Notes: generated from the sequence alone by a model not told the origin. A stretch of 64,000 bases of DNA from Parvularcula sp. IMCC14364 (GCF_030758415.1 NZ_CP132334.1:1550001-1614000); one strand, 5' to 3'; shown: positions 1-8,215, counted from the stretch's first letter. Translations and numbers: made by a program.

Positions 1-333
1 CGCGCAGTGATTAACAACATGTTCCGCAACAGGCGCCGCGGATGATGGGTCTACTGACAGCAGTTTGTTTAGGTCACCGATAACTCGTAGCCGAACAGTA
101 TCTAATGCCGAGAACATAATTCTACCCAGCCTGTTTTTCTTTCCGACCGGTAACGTTTCACGCCTAAGAAAATTTCTTATGCTACCCTCCGAGAGTCCGG
201 ACGCCTTACTGGCTTCAGCGACAGTGAAGGCGTAATCTGTGGGATCAAAGGGAGTACCAGAAAGCTCATGCTGCTCATCAAGCGTGGGCATATGCCTTGC
301 TAAAATACGTGCCGCTTCATTTTCTTTTGCCAT
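1..333 (-). CDS. MerR-like helix-turn-helix protein (partial, open at left edge)
   Basis: An open frame of 111 codons runs off the left end of the window. It starts at ATG 333 with a GGAG ribosome-binding site about 7 nt upstream. Residues 36-56 have the pattern of a MerR or excisionase-type recognition helix (FTVAEASKASGLSEGSIRNF), followed by basic residues and a GRIMFSALDTVRLRVIGDL segment that matches the second helix and wing of this fold. Such proteins act as DNA-binding regulators or excision factors in mobile elements. Its position next to the small repressor-like genes of the element suggests control of excision or early transcription. That role is inference, and the C-terminus is not visible. 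Confidence 0.6.
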   Translation of the reverse strand, partial: MAKENEAARILARHMPTLDEQHELSGTPFDPTDYAFTVAEASKASGLSEGSIRNFLRRETLPVGKKNRLGRIMFSALDTVRLRVIGDLNKLLSVDPSSAAPVAEHVVNHCA

Positions 334-506
334 GCGAATTCTCCATTATTCGCACAACTTACCATGAGTCACGTGACTAACTCAAGCGTCAAATGAAATA
401 AAATGCACCTTCCGTTAAGGTTGCAACAGCATTCACCTGTAATCTGCTAAACCAGCAGGGAGTAGGTGGCTCTGCGCGAGCCACCTGTCCGCGATACAGT
501 AAAGGA

Positions 507-698
507 TTAAACCAGCAGCTTGTGTTCTTTTCGGAGCTTGTCCTTCAGCACTTCCTGCTCGTCCAAAGCGGCAGCCCTGATCCAGCTAAGATTATCGCGG
601 TGATCCCGATCCAACCATTCATCGCCAGCACTCATGGCCCATATGAACGCCTGCAATCGGCTGAAGCGCTCTTCAATGGAAAATTTTGTATCAGTCAT
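507..698 (-). CDS. Small protein of unknown function (63 aa)
   Basis: This small charged protein lies just downstream of the 106-residue gene. The frame also has an ATG at 713 that overlaps the upstream stop as ATGA. However, a strong GGGAGGT site sits 4-5 nt before the ATG at 698, inside the first five codons of the longer version, so 698 is the more likely start. The product is soluble, with Trp and Asp/Glu/Lys-rich helices and no recognised motif. Tight coupling to the preceding gene suggests a shared function in the element. Family unknown. Confidence 0.5.
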   Translation of the reverse strand: MTDTKFSIEERFSRLQAFIWAMSAGDEWLDRDHRDNLSWIRAAALDEQEVLKDKLRKEHKLLV

Positions 699-709
699 AT
701 CTACCTCCC

Positions 710-1030
710 TCATTTGACATGCCGCATAACGTCAGCCTTGATTGCAGCAAACCAAACCAGCTGCCGGTAGTTTTTGAAATCACTCATCGATTCCAGGATT
801 TCCTCCTCATAAAGGCGAAATTTGGCTCTGATAATCCAATCGAGGCTCGCGGGCATCGTCATGAAACGATCTAACGAATCATTCAGTTCATCGAATAATG
901 CCTGCCCTTCCTTCTGGGACGAATTTTGGGCTGCATTGTCAAAATCAGCCCGCGCTTGGGAAAGCCTTTTCCAAGCCTGAACCTGATCCTCTCTTTCTTT
1001 CGCGTCGATTTGATTCACTGTATCCGACAT
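710..1030 (-). CDS. Small helical protein of unknown function (106 aa)
   Basis: ATG 1030 is preceded by GGAGA at a 6-nt spacing. The protein is predicted mostly alpha-helical and soluble, with many charged residues and no membrane segment or signal peptide. It is transcribed divergently from the XRE repressor gene at 1113, leaving an 82-nt shared regulatory gap typical of a genetic switch. Its stop overlaps an in-frame ATG of the next gene. I do not recognise a family; an early accessory protein of the mobile element is likely from position alone. Confidence 0.5.
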   Translation of the reverse strand: MSDTVNQIDAKEREDQVQAWKRLSQARADFDNAAQNSSQKEGQALFDELNDSLDRFMTMPASLDWIIRAKFRLYEEEILESMSDFKNYRQLVWFAAIKADVMRHVK

Positions 1031-1112
1031 TGCTATCTCCGTTGCTAGATTTTCGTAACAGTGCTACGATACATATTATCAAAAACACATCAAGAGAAAT
1101 CGTAACCCGGTT

Positions 1113-1352
1113 ATGAATTTGACTAGCACACAAGTAAAAATGGCACGTGCCGCACTCGGTCTGGGCGTCAGGGATCTAGCCGAACTAGCGGGCGTTTCTC
1201 AGGATACGATATCCAGAATTGAACGAGGAGAAGTGTTAAAGACGGCTACAGTGGCAACTATCTACCAAGCACTAGAAACGGCTGGCGTTCAATTTATTCC
1301 CGAGAATGGCGGCGGTCCTGGAGTGAGATTAAGAAAATGTCCCACAGACTAA
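1113..1352 (+). CDS. XRE-family HTH transcriptional regulator (79 aa)
   Basis: Residues 5-60 form a complete Cro/C1-type helix-turn-helix: QVKMARAALGLGVRDLAELA, then GVSQDTISRIERGEV, then a helix ending in LETAGVQFIPENGGG. This short single-domain type is common in alphaproteobacterial prophages and chromosomes. It lies divergent from the 710-1030 gene and is followed 49 nt later by a 72-residue winged-helix-like gene. Most likely it represses the element's leftward early promoter in the 1031-1112 gap, a role inferred from the layout. No partner toxin is adjacent. Confidence 0.75.
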   Translation: MNLTSTQVKMARAALGLGVRDLAELAGVSQDTISRIERGEVLKTATVATIYQALETAGVQFIPENGGGPGVRLRKCPTD

Positions 1353-1401
1353 AGAACAGAGACTTCAAAGCCCTTATGGTGGAAGATTGTAGGAGATTTA
1401 T

Positions 1402-1620
1402 ATGAACAAATGGCACATGGACGCATTGCAACACGTCAGAACCGAAACGGACCAAGCTAAGGTCGTGGGATGTGACTTCTTCGCCAAAGGACAGCTACCA
1501 GCTGGGATTGGATGGGGGACTCTAGAAGATTTGGAAAAAGCTGGGTTTGTGGAATTCTCGAGTAAGAGTCCAAACCGACAGATCAGAATCACCGATCTCG
1601 GCAGGAAGCAACTGGATTAA
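1402..1620 (+). CDS. Small winged-helix-like protein (72 aa)
   Basis: ATG 1402 follows an AGGAG-type site (position 1390-1395) at suitable spacing. The C-terminal half (LEDLEKAGFVEF, then RQIRITDLGRKQLD) looks like the wing and last helix of a winged-helix DNA-binding fold, where a helix leads to a beta hairpin ending in ITDLGR. The N-terminal half is short and contains one Cys. It follows the XRE regulator on the same strand and may be a second regulator. The assignment rests on this pattern only. Confidence 0.45.
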   Translation: MNKWHMDALQHVRTETDQAKVVGCDFFAKGQLPAGIGWGTLEDLEKAGFVEFSSKSPNRQIRITDLGRKQLD

Positions 1621-1735
1621 CCCCGTCGCGATAGGGGAGAGTACCATCCACGGGGTCTGGGGGTTGATCAATGCACGGCACTCACCCAGTAATCCGTGCC
1701 CGCGCCAAGTCCATCAGGACACCCCGCGGGAAGGC

Positions 1736-2803
1736 TTAACTTGATTGCCAGTCAACCAATGACAAAGCCGAATTCATTTCCGAATCAGTCAGGCCGCCTT
1801 CCTTGGCGGAAATCATGGCGCTGACTATTGCAGTCAGGGATCTTGCCCTGCCCCCGGCATCAAAAGCCTGGAGCGGGCGCATCACATCGAGCCTCACGTT
1901 TGTTCCCAGCTTCTTTGACAATTCCTGGGCCATGCAGTGAGCGATAGGCTGCAACTGCCACTGCGCAAGATGTCTTTGCGCTTCACGTGTCATCGGGCCA
2001 GTCGTTGACGGGTTCATCAGCGCTGGCAAAACACCAAAAGCAGCACAGATTGAATCTTGTGCTGACTTCATGGCTTCAATCGGCATCGCCCGTTCAATGT
2101 CCGGTGTCAGGCTCGAAGGCTTCCAATCTGCTTGTGGTCCCGGTCCACCTGCAGCCGTCACCTGTACGGATTCTCTTAGGAGAACCTGCCCTCTTCGCCC
2201 CCTGAAGCCTGACTGCAGGCGTTCCATGTCAGTTCCAGCACTTTCCGGAAACGGAACGATATTCGAGCCAATGGGTGCATTCTCGTATATGTCACGCAAG
2301 GCTGTTTCAACGGTATCCAGCAAGCCTGCGGTAATGTTTGCTCTACGAAGTGGAGAAATGCCTGTCCATGGCGCGGCAATGTCTCGACCGATCCGGAAAT
2401 GCAGCACTTCACCGGCAAGAGCCGTCAGTGTGCGGCCACCACCTGCCTCAGATATGCTGACACGGTAGGCATTCGGCTCGCCGTCCTTGGTTCGGATATC
2501 CCAATCAGAGCAAGCAATCAGTATATCGTTTCGGATCAAAAACACGCATTCACCACGCAAGGCAAGAGCGCGGCCCGCAAGGGCTAGGTCAGTCGGTCTG
2601 ATAAGATCAGTACCAGTTACATCAGCCAGAGATAGGCCGTTTTCCCAAAGCGATATGCAGGCTTGCACCGTTGCGGTTAGCTCGCCAAGACCACGAGCAC
2701 CACTGATCCAGCTTTCACGCGCTGATATGACCTCAGATGTAAACCCTGAACCAGTTGAGCGCTGTTCAATCGGCTGCTCTTTTTTCCAAAACCTTAAGCG
2801 CAT
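1736..2803 (-). CDS. HK97-family phage portal protein
   Basis: The 355-residue product forms the dodecameric ring through which DNA enters the procapsid. Sequence features of the HK97 portal family are visible: a VQACISLWENGLSLADV helix after the N-terminus, the GEVLHFRIGRDIAAPWTGIS block before the stem, and AFGVLPALMNPSTTG-x-MTREAQRHL in the C-terminal half. It is shorter than many portals (about 400-450), mostly at the ends. ATG 2803 overlaps the end of the connector gene by 10 nt, and a G-rich site lies upstream. It is the last gene of the leftward head operon; downstream genes point the other way. In standard HK97-like modules the portal directly follows the terminase, so its terminal place here is unusual. 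Confidence 0.85.
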   Translation of the reverse strand: MRLRFWKKEQPIEQRSTGSGFTSEVISARESWISGARGLGELTATVQACISLWENGLSLADVTGTDLIRPTDLALAGRALALRGECVFLIRNDILIACSDWDIRTKDGEPNAYRVSISEAGGGRTLTALAGEVLHFRIGRDIAAPWTGISPLRRANITAGLLDTVETALRDIYENAPIGSNIVPFPESAGTDMERLQSGFRGRRGQVLLRESVQVTAAGGPGPQADWKPSSLTPDIERAMPIEAMKSAQDSICAAFGVLPALMNPSTTGPMTREAQRHLAQWQLQPIAHCMAQELSKKLGTNVRLDVMRPLQAFDAGGRARSLTAIVSAMISAKEGGLTDSEMNSALSLVDWQSS

Positions 2804-3387
2804 TGGTATGCCCCCAATCGTCTGTAAGGGCGTAATAGATCAGCAGCCCCGCTATACTGCATGGACCTTGCTGGCCAACTGGGTACGGTTGTTTGACCAT
2901 CTCCCAGGCCGGTCCAACCACCTGATTGCTGCCAAGTCTCAACTGCATAAAATGCGAGCCTACGGATTGCCTCCTGGACTATCGCAGGCGGCACGTCTCC
3001 AGTGCCAACGCTCGCTGTGAAGCGATAGGTCGCATCCTCTAGCACATAACCCAGTGGCGCAGCCTTCAGCGTTACACTGGCCCAGGCTTCATTCTGCCAG
3101 ATTTCAGTTGTGGAGACCGTTGCCGGCTTCAACGGTGTTTCAAAGGTGCCCGGTCCCTCAACGATCCACACGACGGTCCGCACACCCCATCTAAACGCGA
3201 TGTAGGATTCTATCCTCTGCCACAAATGCTCCTGCGGAATATGCGCTGCATGGCTGGCGATAAAGCTATGGTAAGCTGCGACACTATTGCCATCCGGGCC
3301 ATAAGTACCCACGGCAGTGAACAAGTCACTATCCAGAGCTGGCCTTGATGCTGGTTCTGATTCTTCCTCTGAAAGTATGCGGATCAT
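2794..3387 (-). CDS. Phage head-tail connector/adaptor protein (gp6-like)
   Basis: The 197-residue product looks like a DNA-packaging adaptor of the HK97 gp6/GTA g6 kind: an N-terminal part, a beta-rich middle (YVLEDATYRFTASVGTG), a helix PAIVQEAIRRLAFYAVE, and a C-terminal ARSMQYSGAADLLRPYRR tail, the usual ending of these connectors. They bind under the portal and close the filled head. The longer reading from TTG 3399 is rejected: ATG 3387 has GGAGG 5 nt upstream and overlaps the protease stop as ATGA. Head connectors are normally followed by tail-completion genes; here the portal follows instead. Confidence 0.7.
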   Translation of the reverse strand: MIRILSEEESEPASRPALDSDLFTAVGTYGPDGNSVAAYHSFIASHAAHIPQEHLWQRIESYIAFRWGVRTVVWIVEGPGTFETPLKPATVSTTEIWQNEAWASVTLKAAPLGYVLEDATYRFTASVGTGDVPPAIVQEAIRRLAFYAVETWQQSGGWTGLGDGQTTVPSWPARSMQYSGAADLLRPYRRLGAYQCA

Positions 3388-3893
3388 CGCCACCTCCAAA
3401 AACTGGGTGACTTCACCTGCTTGGAGCGGGCCTCAACCGAGGTGCCGGAATATGCTGGCCACGCACTCACAACACTGATTTCCCGAAGGTCAATATCTGT
3501 GAGAACACGCACATCACCATCCCGCATCTCCCCGCCATCTCTCACCAGGAAGCCGAAACTCATGCCGCCAAGGTCTCCACGATCAGCAAGAGCCAATACG
3601 TCACGCCCTGTTGCCGTATCCGGAACGTCCAACTCAAACAAAAGACCATCGTCTGTGTCTGAGAGTCTCAATGTGCCTGTAGAGCGCCTGCCCAGTAACT
3701 TGGACGGATCATGGTCAGCAAAGGCCAGAACATCTGCATCAGATGACAATGTGCGCTCAAAAGCACCCGGTCGAATGCGTTCCTTGAAAGCACCAATATC
3801 AGTTTCAACGCCATAGACAGCCGCCATGCCAGCGAGCTTGCGCCCGCCCTCATTCCGCACTTCCACAAAGTGGCGGTGTAGCAAAGCAGCCAT
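3384..3893 (-). CDS. HK97-family prohead protease
   Basis: This serine protease of the herpesvirus-assemblin fold cleaves scaffold or capsid N-terminal arms during head maturation. Key residues are visible: His in FADHDPSKLLGR, Ser in GGMSFGF, and an acidic residue in LREISVVSAWPAY (H61, S112 and E138 from the ATG start). The length of 169 residues is normal. The start at ATG 3893 has AAGGTGA 6 nt upstream; a TTG two codons earlier is less likely. It lies 11 nt after the capsid stop and overlaps the connector start. The protease normally precedes the capsid, but here it follows it. Confidence 0.87.
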   Translation of the reverse strand: MAALLHRHFVEVRNEGGRKLAGMAAVYGVETDIGAFKERIRPGAFERTLSSDADVLAFADHDPSKLLGRRSTGTLRLSDTDDGLLFELDVPDTATGRDVLALADRGDLGGMSFGFLVRDGGEMRDGDVRVLTDIDLREISVVSAWPAYSGTSVEARSKQVKSPSFWRWR

Positions 3894-3904
3894 CTGCAAT
3901 CACC

Positions 3905-5164
3905 TTACTGGATACCTGAGAGCACTTCGAGCTGTGCTGGCCGTGCAACCGTAACGTCAGCAGTCAGCAAGCCCGTCAGCCTCAAGCCGCCAGAAGCTGC
4001 ATCGCTGTACGGATCGCGGATCACATCAACCGCACCCCAGAGACCCACATAAACTGGCGCAACACCGCCAGTTGGAGTTGTCAGAAGTGCCTGGCTTTCC
4101 GCCGGTGTGCCTGTAGGGGCAGCAAGCGCATTTGAAGTCGTCACAATGTTCGCAGCACCGATATGTGAGACCAAGCGCTCCCATTCTGTGCGGTTAAGAT
4201 CAGCATCGGCTGTACCGTCCAGAGTATCCCATACTTCAGGGCGAATCATCAGCTTCACTTGCGTCGGTGAGTTCACCGCGTTTGCCGTCATGAAGCGCGT
4301 GATTGCTGCACGGAATACACTCCAGGTCGCAGCCGCTGACACGTCCGTGTCGGTGATCGAGTAAGTCGAAACACCAGCAATAACACCAAGAGGCTCGCCA
4401 GATGAACCGGCACCACGGAAAACAGCTTTATCAAGTTCAACCTCGATAGCTGACAGCATATCGCGCCGTACAGCCTGCTCCAGTGCAGCACCTGATTGCT
4501 TCAGTGTTTTGCGTGTAATCTTCATCTGCACACCAAGATTCTGATCTGGTGCCAGAGCCTTGTCAGTAGTCGCAAACGCCGTCGGCCCTGCAACACTGGC
4601 TGTTTCACCGTCTGCCCATCCAGCGGAAACACTGGAAGTAACTACCGGCCATTCACGCTCACCTTGCGGAATACTGATAAACTGTGCGCCCATTCTGGCA
4701 GCCGTTGTTGCAGCGAAGATACGGTCAACAATAGGCATTGTCTGAATTGGGTCTGGCGTACCGCCCGCAACCGTTTCACCTGCGCGTGTATTCAACGCCT
4801 CAATCGGCAACGGAATGCCTCGATATCCGCCCTTCGAACGGAATTCCTCAACAATCTCAGCAGTAGGGCCACTCAATGCCCGACCCTCATCAAGCGCCAA
4901 TGCGACTTGCTGAACTTCAAACCTCTTTAAGAGGTCTGACCATTCTTGCTCACTGCGGCCTTCCAGGTCTTCTGTAGCTTCCTTGCGCTCGGTGTCTTCT
5001 GAGATCAGTGCAGCACGGTAACGCTTCTCATTGTCCTGATATTCCCGGTCAAGCATATCGAGCTTTGTGCGGTTTTCATCTGTGAGGTTATCATTGGCAG
5101 CTAAAGCAGCGAGTTCCTCTCGCAATTCACTTTGGCGGCGCTGTATTTGTGCTGACTTTAGCAT
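3905..5164 (-). CDS. HK97-fold phage major capsid protein
   Basis: The 419-residue protein has an N-terminal charged coiled coil (about 1-85, the delta/scaffold arm), a linker, then the capsid core. HK97-like signatures include ETVAGGTPDPIQTMPIVDRI, the GEREWPVVTSS strand, a KITRKTLKQSGAALEQAVRRDM helix (the spine), GEPLGVIAG, and an AARPAQLEVL-type C-terminus (VARPAQLEVLSG). The protease downstream probably removes the delta arm. With portal, protease and connector beside it, the element should be able to build its own small head. The start ATG 5164 agrees with the family. Confidence 0.9.
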   Translation of the reverse strand: MLKSAQIQRRQSELREELAALAANDNLTDENRTKLDMLDREYQDNEKRYRAALISEDTERKEATEDLEGRSEQEWSDLLKRFEVQQVALALDEGRALSGPTAEIVEEFRSKGGYRGIPLPIEALNTRAGETVAGGTPDPIQTMPIVDRIFAATTAARMGAQFISIPQGEREWPVVTSSVSAGWADGETASVAGPTAFATTDKALAPDQNLGVQMKITRKTLKQSGAALEQAVRRDMLSAIEVELDKAVFRGAGSSGEPLGVIAGVSTYSITDTDVSAAATWSVFRAAITRFMTANAVNSPTQVKLMIRPEVWDTLDGTADADLNRTEWERLVSHIGAANIVTTSNALAAPTGTPAESQALLTTPTGGVAPVYVGLWGAVDVIRDPYSDAASGGLRLTGLLTADVTVARPAQLEVLSGIQ

Positions 5165-5243
5165 GTGTGTCTCCAGTATAAATTGGACTCAATATAAGAC
5201 CGTTCGCACACACTCACAAGTTTTTTCGATATTATTTCCTTTT

Positions 5244-5549
5244 TTAATCGCTTTTTTCGATGCTTATTTGCTTGATGAATTTATCCCACTCTTTGCGTTC
5301 CTTAGATTTTACAGGCCATCCGTTTTCCTGCCTTGTTTTGATGGCATGACAACTTCCACATAGCGTTTGCAGATTATCCATCTCCCAGGCCAAGTCCGGA
5401 TGAGTGCGAACGCGCATGATATGGTCAACTTCCAGCCGCCTCACAGCGCCGCACTGCACGCACGCGAACCCATCCCGTCGGAGAACTTTCTGCCGAAGGG
5501 CCTTCCATCGTGGGCCGCGTGTGATATGACGGGAAGATCGAGTAAACAT
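5244..5549 (-). CDS. HNH endonuclease, phage packaging type
   Basis: The 101-residue protein has a complete HNH zinc module: CVQCG (C30, C33), EVDHI with the catalytic D42-H43, N59, and CGSCH (C64, C67, H68). Phage HNH proteins of this size sit beside terminase genes and help cohesive-end cutting during packaging. Here it lies between the terminase and the capsid gene, separated from the terminase by an antisense gene. Its promoter region (5550-5616) is shared with that divergent gene. A homing endonuclease is the alternative, less likely because of its size and position. Confidence 0.85.
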   Translation of the reverse strand: MFTRSSRHITRGPRWKALRQKVLRRDGFACVQCGAVRRLEVDHIMRVRTHPDLAWEMDNLQTLCGSCHAIKTRQENGWPVKSKERKEWDKFIKQISIEKSD

Positions 5550-5616
5550 TATCTAAAGTTGGTTACAGCCGCTGCAAATGCAAGCAAAGCCTACACTGTT
5601 TTATTGAGAGGAAAAT

Positions 5617-6207
5617 ATGCTTGAATTAATCACTTCAATGTATCTCATGGGTATCTCTCAAGACGGCCCAAGTTGCGCGAAAAAGAACGATGATTCAGAA
5701 CGTCTCCGCTGTTATGATTTAGTCTACCGCGTCACAGCAAGCGCCCCAAAACCCATAGATAGTGATTGGCGGGTGCGTGAAGAAACCTCAAAACTCGACG
5801 ACACCAAGACAGTGTTCATGGAAGTGAATAGTAACGAAAATCATGTCGGGAGATTTGGGCAGGAAGGGAAGCTAAGACTCTCTCTTCGCTGTCAAGAAAA
5901 CACTACAGCGTTGGCCATTTACTTTGCCGGAGAGTTCATGGCGTCAGGCGCATCGGATTACGTTCGGGTAGATTATAGAATCGACGACAATCCGGCATCC
6001 TCTGCAAATTTCGTGGAAAGCACAAACAATGAATGGCTTGGTTTATGGAATGGATCACGTGCAATTCCATTCATCAAGCAGATGTTCGGAGCTTCAACGA
6101 TGTACGTCAGAGCAACTCCATTCAGCGAGAGCAGTGTTGACGGAGAATTTAACATCTCAGGCGTACAAGATGCTATAAAGCCTCTTCGAGAAGCATGCAG
6201 CTGGTAA
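5617..6207 (+). CDS. TagO/VasI-like protein, antisense accessory gene in the packaging operon
   Basis: The 196-residue product matches the type VI secretion-associated TagO/VasI family by pattern: a CAKKNDDSERLRCYD segment near the N-terminus, WRVREETSKLDDTKTVFMEV, LRCQENTTALAIYF, YRID, then LGLWNGSRAIPFIKQMFG and YVRATPFSESSV near the end. The N-terminus is only weakly hydrophobic, so export is uncertain. It is the only plus-strand gene within the leftward head operon, ends 4 nt from the terminase stop, and has its own GAGAGGAAA ribosome site. Base use looks more A-rich than its neighbours. No other type VI gene is present. The layout suggests a moron-like cargo gene with its own promoter; function unknown. 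Confidence 0.6.
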   Translation: MLELITSMYLMGISQDGPSCAKKNDDSERLRCYDLVYRVTASAPKPIDSDWRVREETSKLDDTKTVFMEVNSNENHVGRFGQEGKLRLSLRCQENTTALAIYFAGEFMASGASDYVRVDYRIDDNPASSANFVESTNNEWLGLWNGSRAIPFIKQMFGASTMYVRATPFSESSVDGEFNISGVQDAIKPLREACSW

Positions 6208-6211
6208 AACT

Positions 6212-7774
6212 CTAGGCCCACACAACCCGAGGCGCCCTTGCAAGAGGCTTCGCCAATTGCCTGGCACCCTCGGCAACGGCCAGAACAGCTGCCGATGCCG
6301 GATCAATCCTTCCTAAACTGCGTGACTTTGCGAGTTTGATATTATTCGCAGGGTCTCTAATACAAACGGTCTCAGAAATTGCTGAACGCATCAGAAGACT
6401 CTCAGTAGTCCACACTTTGCCATCAAATACAGCTCTCCTGAAGCGCTCTATATCCTCACCCCCATCCTTGAACCCAAAACCCCGCCAGATAACAGGCGTT
6501 GAAATTCCAGCGGATTGCAGTGCTTCCAGAAACTCTGCCTGCTTGAAACGGTCTGCCAGTAAAGCAATGACCTGCTCACCCTCAACACGTCGCATTGCAG
6601 CCGACAGCCAGGCAGCGACCGGGACAGTCTTGTTGCCAAGAGTCTCTAGCTCTCCTCGTTCGGCCATCTTCAGATAACGATCCCCTACGCCATCATTTAA
6701 GCCACGATTGGCAAGCGACGGATCGGATGGAAACCAGCCATAAACTTCTAGCCTCCCTGTCTTCGGCCAGAAATAAGCAGCAGCTGTCATTGAAGCAGAA
6801 CCGCCCAAGTCCAGCCCTATAACGACACCACCCTCACGGGCAGGTAGCTCATTTGTCTCAGCGGCCAGCCATTGATCCACAGTCAACAATACATCACGCT
6901 CCTCACCGGAGACGCGTTCATTACGGTGATAAAGCCGGAAGGAAGACAGTGTATTACCACCCCGTTGAATTGCTCTTTCAGCCTGCGTCAGAAGCCACTG
7001 ACTTGTCGCGCCAACACCATAATCTGCACCTGGATTGGCTATCAACAAACTGTCCAGATCATCTGCAGGCAGGCTGGGCAGTGGTCTGTGCTCCTGTACA
7101 TAGCAACCAGCCGGAGGTCGATCGATCCAATGCGAAAACGGATGCGTGTCATCAGCAGCAGAGGTTGAAATAATCAGTGCCCGGCCATCTCGCTTGCCAA
7201 GACCAGTCAACAGTGCTTGCTCCAATGCGTCTCCTTTGTCCGTAGGCCAGTGGCCCCTTTCGTCCATCAAAACCAGAGTTGGACCAGAACCAAGAGCAGA
7301 CTTTCCGTCCGCCGCAATGGCTCTGATAACGTGAGGTCCGTTCTCATCGTCGAATTGAATTTCCAGGCGGGGAGACCGGCGAAATGTCAGGCGGGCTTGG
7401 TATTCATCAGGCAAGGATTGCGCGAACCCCTCCGCAAACTGCCAAGCAATTCTGGCCTGATCTCTAGTCTTGGCGGCAAGAATAATATCTCTGCGGGGCT
7501 GTTTATCCCAGACACCCAGCAAAGCGCCAAGGCAAATTCCAGCAGTCAATGCACTTTTGCCATTACCCCTGCTGACACTCAGAACGCCAACATTGTTTTT
7601 CGGGTCTAATGAACCTTCCACGAATGACTTTTGGAACGGTGCAAGCCGAATCTGCTCACCGGCCTTAGGGCCTTCCGGAATTCTCAGCGTCTCCAGGAAA
7701 CGCACGCATTTACTGGCTTTCGTACCACCTCGCAAAGCCTTCTCTGACAGCACTCTTGGTCGACCTTTAGCCAT
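6212..7774 (-). CDS. Phage terminase large subunit
   Basis: The 520-residue motor ATPase/nuclease packages DNA into the head. The N-terminal ATPase has Walker A SVSRGNGKSALTAG (K73), a Walker B with LVLMDE (about 168-172), and coupling motif IISTSA. The nuclease half begins at VVIGLDLGGSASMTAA, the first RNase H-like acidic strand. ATG 7774 has GGAGG 5 nt upstream, so the GTG at 7819 is rejected. No recognisable small terminase gene lies next to it; the usual upstream spot holds only tiny frames. The gene is convergent with the TagO-like gene (4 nt gap). Confidence 0.9.
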   Translation of the reverse strand: MAKGRPRVLSEKALRGGTKASKCVRFLETLRIPEGPKAGEQIRLAPFQKSFVEGSLDPKNNVGVLSVSRGNGKSALTAGICLGALLGVWDKQPRRDIILAAKTRDQARIAWQFAEGFAQSLPDEYQARLTFRRSPRLEIQFDDENGPHVIRAIAADGKSALGSGPTLVLMDERGHWPTDKGDALEQALLTGLGKRDGRALIISTSAADDTHPFSHWIDRPPAGCYVQEHRPLPSLPADDLDSLLIANPGADYGVGATSQWLLTQAERAIQRGGNTLSSFRLYHRNERVSGEERDVLLTVDQWLAAETNELPAREGGVVIGLDLGGSASMTAAAYFWPKTGRLEVYGWFPSDPSLANRGLNDGVGDRYLKMAERGELETLGNKTVPVAAWLSAAMRRVEGEQVIALLADRFKQAEFLEALQSAGISTPVIWRGFGFKDGGEDIERFRRAVFDGKVWTTESLLMRSAISETVCIRDPANNIKLAKSRSLGRIDPASAAVLAVAEGARQLAKPLARAPRVVWA

Positions 7775-7896
7775 TTTCACCTCCACAGCGCGAAAGAAGC
7801 AGTTCGGGTACGGTATCACGCCCCTCAGAGTTTCCGAGCATTGGGACCATTTCTCTTGTCTTCATCGTCTCGTTATCCATTTTATCAGTACTAAAC

Positions 7897-8007
7897 CTAT
7901 ATGACTGTTGGTGAATCCCTGAGCAAAAGGCATAGGACGACCAGCCCTGCTAAAAATAGCAGAGTGGTCCCGATACCTTTGGCGTACAAAATGACTGTCG
8001 GAGCCAT
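7897..8007 (-). CDS. Possible 36-residue membrane peptide
   Basis: The short frame encodes MAPTVILYAKGIGTT followed by a hydrophobic run of about 15 residues (LLFLAGLVVLCLLL) and a polar tail, the shape of a single-pass small membrane protein. It lies upstream of the terminase on the same strand. The ribosome site is weak and the length is within chance, so the call is tentative. A holin-like or regulatory peptide is conceivable. Confidence 0.25.
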   Translation of the reverse strand: MAPTVILYAKGIGTTLLFLAGLVVLCLLLRDSPTVI

Positions 8008-8058
8008 CCCATCGCTTCAGGCCCAATGCGTCATATCGAACTGCGCATCAGTCGGTTG

Positions 8059-8154
8059 CTACTTGCGAGAGCGTTCGTGCTCCCGGCGATCTGGCTTCAA
8101 CCTTTCGGACTGCCATTGATCTTTGATCGCGCCCCGTGGTAGATCATTATCCAT
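8059..8154 (-). CDS. Possible 31-residue charged peptide
   Basis: The frame starts at ATG 8154 with GGTGG about 6 nt upstream and encodes a highly charged peptide (start MDNDLPRGAIKDQWQ, Arg/Lys/Glu-rich end). It lies between the 85-residue gene and the terminase on the same strand. No family recognised; could be chance. Confidence 0.25.
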   Translation of the reverse strand: MDNDLPRGAIKDQWQSERLKPDRREHERSRK

Positions 8155-8215
8155 CGTGTGCCACCGTCATTACGCAAGCCGCGCACTGGTTACCGTCCAC
8201 ACGATTTCCTGATTG

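Noticed and set aside
1113-1620. Toxin-antitoxin pair
   Set aside because: The XRE gene is followed by a winged-helix-like protein, not a recognisable toxin.
1621-1735. tRNA gene or attachment site next to the portal gene
   Set aside because: No cloverleaf or matching direct repeat could be found by eye.
5617-6207. A type VI secretion system
   Set aside because: Only the TagO-like gene is present; no sheath, Hcp, VgrG or ClpV genes were found in the window.
6336-7609. Plus-strand frames opposite the terminase
   Set aside because: They are shadows of the terminase gene, with no ribosome sites or family features.
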